Positions 57,990-64,000 of a stretch of 64,000 bases of DNA are shown here, piece after piece. The DNA lies in the NCBI GenBank assembly GCA_027924645.1, contig BSBN01000829.1, positions 4,278,001-4,342,000 on the forward strand. Reading direction: 5' to 3'. Numbering within the stretch: the first letter of the stretch is position 1; each line of letters opens with the position of its first letter. A program made the position numbers and the translations under genes. Below the pieces are notes generated by a model that worked only from the letters and a program-made list of their open reading frames with translations, did not search any database and had not been told where the DNA came from. This DNA comes from Cunninghamia lanceolata (taxonomy: Eukaryota; Streptophyta; Pinopsida; Cupressales; Cupressaceae).

Positions 57990-58820
57990 CTTTAAGAGGC
58001 CTCACATGTAATAGCTTCACTAATTTCTAAAGGCAATATTCCCAAGTTCCTCCAATGAGTTAGGCCATCTACTCCAACTCCAACCTTGGCCAACTTATCT
58101 TCCATGCCTTTTCCTTCTTTGTAGATATGTTTAATCTCAACCTTGAAGAAGGAATTAATAAGTTTAATTCATTCCTCAATAATATTATTAATGTTCCATG
58201 ATGGAGAATATAAAAAATTTAAACAATTAGTGATATTAAGAGAGTCACCTTCAATAACTAGGTGACTAACATTGACTTCCTTGGAAAGATGAATACCCCA
58301 TAAGCTAGCCTTAGCTTCCACAACTTAATTAGATTGAATTCCCAAGCCCCTTACATATGTTACAATAAAAATTCCACTTTATTCCCTAAAAATGCATCCC
58401 CCACCAGTAATACTTGGATTCCCTTTCATAACCCCATCATAGTTTAATTTGACCCAATTAGCCTTGGGGTAGGCCCATTTAGTAGTTTTTTTTTTTAATG
58501 AGCTTTAGGTTGTCCTGAGTCTAATATTTAATAGTAGTACCCCAATTATCAACAATCCTTGATTCCACATCTGAAGGGGGAAAGATAGCCACCTCAATTT
58601 TATTTATAGGAAGGTTCTCCACAATAGAATTGAGAATCCTCTACCCCACCTTCCCCCCACTTCTCTTTTGATCCTTGAAAATTCTAGCATTTAATATTTA
58701 CCACATGTTGGTTGTTTTTAATTCCCAATCTGATCTCAAAGGGAAATCTAAAGAATAACCAATTCTATTGATTGATTTGCCTTGAGGGATTGTCCACCAA
58801 ATAGGAAAAGATGATTAAAT
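57990..58820 (-). pseudogene. Plant LINE remnant: zf-RVT/RNase H C-terminus
   Basis: Minus-strand text runs FPIWWTIPQGKSINRIGYS and NARIFKDQKRSGG (58815-58670), typical of the region after RT in plant L1-like LINEs, then an RNase H domain: VKLNYDGVMKGNPS (Asp near 58435), GGGCIFRE, EAKASLWGIHLS (Glu near 58310), VIEGDSLN (Asp near 58240). Four or more stops break it. RT itself is not visible upstream, so this is a 3' fragment; no poly(A) tail was identified. Confidence 0.78.
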
Positions 58821-58899
58821 CATTTTCCTCTACACTTTAGGCTCTACAAAATATAGGAGGGTAGTCCTTTATAGTATTTATTCAAGATATTTTGCTACT

Positions 58900-60820
58900 A
58901 TCCTAAATATTGTTCCTAATAGATATGTTCCCTCTAACGTACCTAAATAATTACTAATATACTAGATTAATGGGCTAGATTCTTAGGCTTTAACACAATT
59001 CTCTTGTAGGAGAACATAGGAATAACATTATACTCATAACTTAAGATAGAAATAGAAATTCATTTTGATTTTCAACATAGATGACCAAGGAGTTGTATCA
59101 GACAAAAGTTCTAAGAGATCGGTGCCTAAATCCGGGGCTATAGAGTCAAAAAAGATATCAATGAAACCTAATACAATAGTATTCTTCCCAACTCATGTAA
59201 ACACTGTAATAATGCATTACACTATCACAATTTAATTAGTTCAAAACCATCCCTAACTAATCAAGCATGCCCCTGTAACAAATCATCTTCTCCAATAGAT
59301 AGGTAAAGAACTGTCTATCTTGTATGCTTTCCCATTCTCGGCGTGGAGGCAATCAATGATGCTAACTAATGGTGGTTTATTATATTCCCTTTCAGCTTAG
59401 CCATCCTTTAGATCCAGATACCTATTCATAAAACAAGAATCCTCTACTTTGCCTCTCCATGCACGAAGACATAAGAATACCTGCAAGGAGCAAAATAACA
59501 AGGAACCCCTAAAGGCCAATGTCCCCACCATCATGGTATGCTCCAGGCATGGGGATGTGACTCCTCATCTTTTGAGAGGAGGTTTCCAACCACCTCAACC
59601 CTCAAGAAGCATGAGGAAGCCACACATAGTTAACTCTAGCAGTGCCAAAATCCTAGCCAAAGAGGAAGCAGTAGCTCTCAGTAGTCTAAGTTAAACAAAG
59701 AACTAATTGTTCTTGTCAACTTAGTTCCTTCTTTCCATCACCAGTTGTTTCATCATGGTGGACAACACTCCTTTAATTATAGTTATTGCTCTATTGAGTA
59801 CTATCATCCTGAGGGAGGGGAAGAGGGATAAATAAGGCTTCTCTTCCCCCAAGCCCAATCTAGAGACTCACAATAACATGGAGTTATTGGAATTGGAAGA
59901 TAGGAAAACAAATCCCTCACTAGGATGGGATCGAAGGATAGCATGGAAATGAAGGCAATCTGATGCCTACTACCTCATCCCCTAAATCTTACCAGATCCT
60001 CCCATCCCTTAGAAAAAAAATCTCTAGTTCCTTAATTCTGTAGTAAAACAATACTAGCCAAGAGAAGAAAGACAAACTTCCTAAAGAACAGCGTGGCAAA
60101 TATAGCATACTAAAAAGAGGAGTACCCATTATGTCTGCACAGAAGGAATGATGTATGTAATAACAATAGGGATATCTATTTATAGAAAAATTGCAGAGCC
60201 TCCCACATATGAATAGTCATACTCTACCAATTTATTGATCATTTTAGTTCAACCAATACCATGACACATTGGTCTTGAATGGATTTATCTTTCAATATTC
60301 TACCACCACTACCAGAAGAGGAAATGGAGGTAGCATTCCGTCATCACATTAATTTCCTAGAACCCAGAGCACCTGCATATGCCAATTTCTACAATGAGAT
60401 ATCCAAGTTAGGTTCCTTGGTCGTAGCACTTTATCCACTTTAAACAGCACACCCTACTCAAATTTTGTCATGATGTCAAGTGGAAAATCCCATCAAGCCT
60501 AAATACAAATCCCCAAGGGCTGATCTCATATCCTACTAGTCTTAATTCAAGCTTATCATCTTGTACTATGACAATGAGGAAAGCTTAGTACATGCCCAAA
60601 AAACCATCACTGCATTGGTTCATCATGTACTACGCACCACCACTCTGTTGCCTCCTTTCAAAAAAGGACCGTCGATTACAAAATAGAACATCTGAATCAA
60701 TGACATAGATAGGTCCAACAAGGTGAAAATCTCTGTCATCCATGGAAAAGGGTCACAGATCAATAAGAACAAGCCCCCTGGACTACCACCTCAGCCACAT
60801 CGTTGAAAAGAAAAGTCAGC
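58900..60820. other. No recognised gene
   Basis: I read both strands and found no protein family, RNA or terminal repeat. A plus-strand ORF at 59449-59694 has no recognisable motif or neighbouring homology and is taken as chance. GC content rises toward 60800. Confidence 0.5.
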
Positions 60821-60826
60821 AAAACC

Positions 60827-61395
60827 CATGTGGCAATTTTCTGCACTTCCGTAATCATGAGATCAGGCTGTAGATGAAGCCTGTAGAATGGTAAAAACCC
60901 TTTAGCTTGTGCCATGTGGCACAAATTCAACATCCCCTTTGAAGTTTCCCCACATATCATAAAATAGGACACGTGTCACCAGTAATCATTACATATCCCC
61001 CTAATGACCAAATACAGATACATGGCAGTTTTCTGCGGTTCCATGGTCTTAAATAGAGCCTCACTAGAATGCTCCATGGAATGGCAGAAGAGCCACAGAG
61101 AACACCACTTGGCACCTACTAGATCAATTGGATGATTAGCTGTCTAATCCCGCACCTATCGCATTTCCTTCTTTCCACGGTCCACAGGTGAGTTCCCCCA
61201 AAGGGATCCATGGAATGGTGGGAAACCTTGGCACTTCCCACGTGGGCTTAATGGGACCCCCAACGGGCCCCGTTGTACTACTTGGGTAAAAGCCCTGCCA
61301 TATGTCACCTTTCCATAGTTTCGCAAGCCGATTGTGGGTACACCCAAAGGGCTCCATAGAATGGAAGAATGCTATGAAACCTTTCCATGTGGACA
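60827..61395. repeat. Cluster of degenerate approx. 100-base repeats
   Basis: Four blocks share the order TTCC-A-x-GG-T..., then CCAT-x-GAATGG, then a run of A/C, then CCA(T/C)GTGG-C. They sit near 60835-60925, 61030-61115, 61160-61245 and 61305-61395. The last two share CCCAAAGGG-x-TCCAT-x-GAATGG almost exactly. CACGTG words occur between units. GC content is higher than around it. Origin unknown. Confidence 0.45.
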
Positions 61396-61429
61396 CTTTT
61401 CATTTTTATCTGCGGATTTTAGAATATTT

Positions 61430-62150
61430 TAAATCTTGTGAGGTTGAGACAGACACATAAAAATTAATACAAGGCATGCACGCTAAAAACAACCTCATGC
61501 AACTAGGTAAAAAAGGGGGGCAAATTTTATTAAGGGGCTTGAGATAAGATTAAGGCACAAAACAAATTAAAAATTACACGTGGGCTAATCCAGTATTTGC
61601 AGGAACAAAGGGCCGGTAAAGAATGATCCTCTAGACACAAAGTGACGACTTAAAGATCGGCAATAGGCAACAAGTGGTCACTTTAGAATTAGAATGAAGG
61701 AAATTCAAACACTTGCATAAACCCTTAGGGTTTAAGGTTTTAGACCTAGAAACAAGTTTTAAAGTAATATTCAAAGTTAAAACCTAGCACAGGACCACCA
61801 TATTTAAGCTTGAAGTAGGGCCAACATAGGAAACTAGGGAAAATTATTAGAGTCCCATCAATGGCTCTAGTTGGGGATGTTTTCTCAAATAGAACAAAGT
61901 GAGATCCCAAAAATCTCTGGAGAAGCAGACCATAGAACACCACCTAACCCAAGAAATGCCCAATCACAAACCCTTAAAACCACATGATGGCCTAAAGGCA
62001 TCACAAAAGGGACAATAGGTCCTGCCTCTATCAAAGATTTTGTTTTCCAGTGATAGCATTAAACCAAAATTGGAAGTATCACCACAATCCATCTTGTTAC
62101 TAATATTGATGCTTATTTTTCTCACAAAACTCTTGAATCCATCATCTTCA
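61430..62150. other. AT-rich stretch, possibly 3' end of G4
   Basis: No coding sequence is supported. A purine run AAAAAAGGGGGGCAAA at about 61510 might be a polypurine tract on the plus strand, but no LTR boundary could be fixed. Confidence 0.3.
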
Positions 62151-62191
62151 AAATGTCTTATGCTTCTCTGATTTCTATAACCAAATACACA

Positions 62192-63540
62192 CTAAAGAAC
62201 ATCTTTACTAGACATGAGGGTAACATATGGATCCATCATAACAATCCAATTGCAATAATCTGCTTGATCACTTCCATAGATGCCTTCAAGCTTATCAGAC
62301 AAAGTTGAGAAGTGAAAATGCTCATAATCCACTGGGTAATTGGCACTAATATCATTATCTTTGTCTACTACACTTATATCAAACTTGAAGCAGTCATAAG
62401 CAATGCCTTTTTGGACTACCTCCATATGTTGTTTTATTAGCTTAAGGTCATATTCTAGCTTCATGTCTAATAAACCATATTGATCAAAGGCAAAATATTG
62501 AAATGTGTCAATTGAATGATCATCTGAGTTTTGTCCTTCATATAAAAACTTCTCACCCATAAGCATCCCCTCAAACTAAATTGATATTGATTTATGTTCC
62601 TCCAATCCTGACAGATCACCAATTATATTATATGCTCCAATGCCTGGTAGTGGAAGTCCAACCTTAGATATAACAAGGTCCCTCTTCAAGCTAAAGCCAT
62701 CAACTTTACAGGTTTGAGCAAATTCAACATTGCCCCTGCATTTATCAAAGTCTTGGGAGTCTTCATCCTTAAACTCTTCGAATCTTTCATCTTCAGGATT
62801 CTCCGCAATGATAGGATTATCTCTGCACCAATAAGGATTATTATTTCTTACTTCTATTAAATCTAGAGGCTTATCAAAAAGTGGATTGTGCCTTATGATC
62901 ATTCTTGTCATAAACACTTCTTATTCATTACCTTGGTGGATCACATCCTCAATAAACTTAAAATCATCATAATCCTAAGAGGAACACATAGACAAGTGAC
63001 TATCACTATCTATATCATTAGTAACTAATTATTCTACTTCATATTCATGTTCATATTTAGATGACTTGTCAGGGCATGAAGCCTGCTCCTCTATAAATTG
63101 GTTTGTCATTTCACAATTATACACATTAATAGGAGGCTCCATTTTTACTTCAAAGGAGCAGTCCTAACTACCAAAATGAAAATCATTGTTATCATTTATA
63201 TAATTGACAAAACAAAAGGACCTATCCATTGCAGGGGCAAGATTTGACCCTTCATTTAGCATCATCACACATTCCCCATATTTTTGAACGTCATTTATTC
63301 CTCTAGATGTTTATCAAGTTGGGAACTTGAACACATCCCCATGTCTTGATCAAGAGGATTAAAATAAGTAGTCTCATACATGTCCCTATTTCCATGACAT
63401 TTGGTATTCAAAACATTGCAACTAAACTCTTTATTTGCATAGCCTATGGATTGGTTATAAGCAACATTCATAACTTCATTATTCAGATGTTGAATCTTAT
63501 CTTTGGGTTCATATGTTGCAATTAGATCATTGTTTCTCAA
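62192..63540 (-). pseudogene. G4 acidic ORF downstream of Gag, unrecognised, broken
   Basis: Two stretches in one phase (62917-62576 and 62566-62192, separated by a TAG) and one in another (63540-63295) give an acidic, Asn/Asp-rich, Cys-containing product (DERFEEFKDEDSQDF, DISVVDKDNDISANY). It follows a Gag-like segment on the same strand. No protease, RT or zinc knuckle is seen. As with L, an element with a non-standard protein in place of Pol is possible, but decay and the window edge limit the reading. Confidence 0.5.
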
Positions 63541-63559
63541 ATGATCAAATGAAACCCCA

Positions 63560-64000
63560 ACTAAGAGAATCCGGTCTATGCAATCCTGGTAAATAATATT
63601 TTAATTTGATCCACATCTACTCCTTATGAGATTTGTTGTAATAAAATCAATTTTTGAGGATCCATACCCTCTCACCCTCATTTTCTTCAAGTTATTCTCA
63701 ATATCCATAGCCATAGAATATGCTTGATGAATAGTGGCAGGATTTCTATCTCTTAATAGATAACTAACCTCTTCATTAAATGCCCCAAGCTATATAACTG
63801 AACACATAGCTTCATTAGGTATAATGTCTTTAGGGATGTTTCTTATCACCTTTGCAAACCTTGGGTTAAAATATGGAATTGATTCTTCTTCATCCTTTTG
63901 AATATGGATGAGCTTACTAATCAATAGACTGACATTAACCCTTTCACCAAATTGATTTATAAAAACCCCTTTGAGATCTTTCCATGAAGAAATGTGGTGG
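63560..64000 (-). pseudogene. Gag-like fragment of gypsy-type element G4 (runs off window)
   Basis: The minus strand reads WKDLKGVFINQFGER, LISKLIHIQKDEEESI, YFNPRFAKVIRNIP, LLRDRNPATIHQAYSMAMDIENNLKK: the pattern of a retrotransposon Gag capsid domain (W-x2-L-x3-F, then Y/F-x3-F and a terminal basic helix). One TAG splits it. The 5' part lies beyond 64000. Confidence 0.72.

Noticed and set aside
59449..59694. 81-codon plus-strand ORF
   Set aside because: It has no recognisable domain, signal or homologous neighbour; the length is within chance for this less AT-rich stretch.
1..64000. CRISPR arrays, operons, ribosome-binding sites
   Set aside because: The content is eukaryotic plant repeat DNA; no spaced short direct repeats of CRISPR type and no prokaryotic gene organisation were seen.

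Overview
The window is repeat DNA from a plant nuclear genome. I found no host gene, no RNA gene and no bacterial-style operon. It is AT-rich and built of nested LTR retrotransposons (Ty1/copia and Ty3/gypsy, including plant-type Tat-like and chromovirus-like elements) plus a decayed plant LINE. The very long LTRs (3.0 and 5.5 kb) and depth of nesting suggest a large-genome seed plant, perhaps a gymnosperm. I cannot name the species from sequence alone.

Left half, 1-38882. This is one nest. The base is a minus-strand Tat-like gypsy element, here called G. Its 5' LTR is 35855-38882, its coding region about 29702-35501, and its 3' LTR is split into 12493-13084 and 27501-29402. Copia element C2 (minus, 6880-12492) inserted into the 3' LTR of G. 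Copia element C1 (plus, 1-6879) inserted into C2. A short non-autonomous LTR element S (minus, 9181-12053) inserted into the 5' LTR of C2. Separately, a 14.4-kb LARD-like element L (minus, 13085-27500) inserted into the same LTR of G. L has LTRs of about 5.3-5.5 kb and no reverse transcriptase, but carries a 917-codon reading frame for an unrecognised Gln-rich acidic protein with a 353-codon internal tandem duplication.

Middle, 38883-55075. A copia fragment C3 (minus) has its 3' LTR at 38883-40374 and a long, charged, coiled-coil-like extra ORF at 40752-42975. It is followed by a chromodomain-bearing gypsy element G2 (minus, about 42976-55075), whose polymerase is split by a complete 6.5-kb gypsy element G3 (minus, 45289-51762) with a near-perfect 5-bp target-site duplication.

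Right end, 55076-64000. This part is decayed: an unrecognised coding remnant (56108-57770), a LINE RNase H fragment (57990-58820), a stretch without recognised genes (58900-60820), a degenerate repeat cluster (60827-61395), and the gag end of another minus-strand gypsy-type element, G4, running off the window.

Every coding region is broken by premature stops or frameshifts, so nothing here looks autonomously active. In the frame where I counted them (L), the stops are mostly TAG at glutamine positions, consistent with C-to-T decay at CAG (CHG) sites. L and G share a primer-binding site, LTR ends and blocks of LTR sequence, so a G-type element is the natural candidate for having mobilised L.
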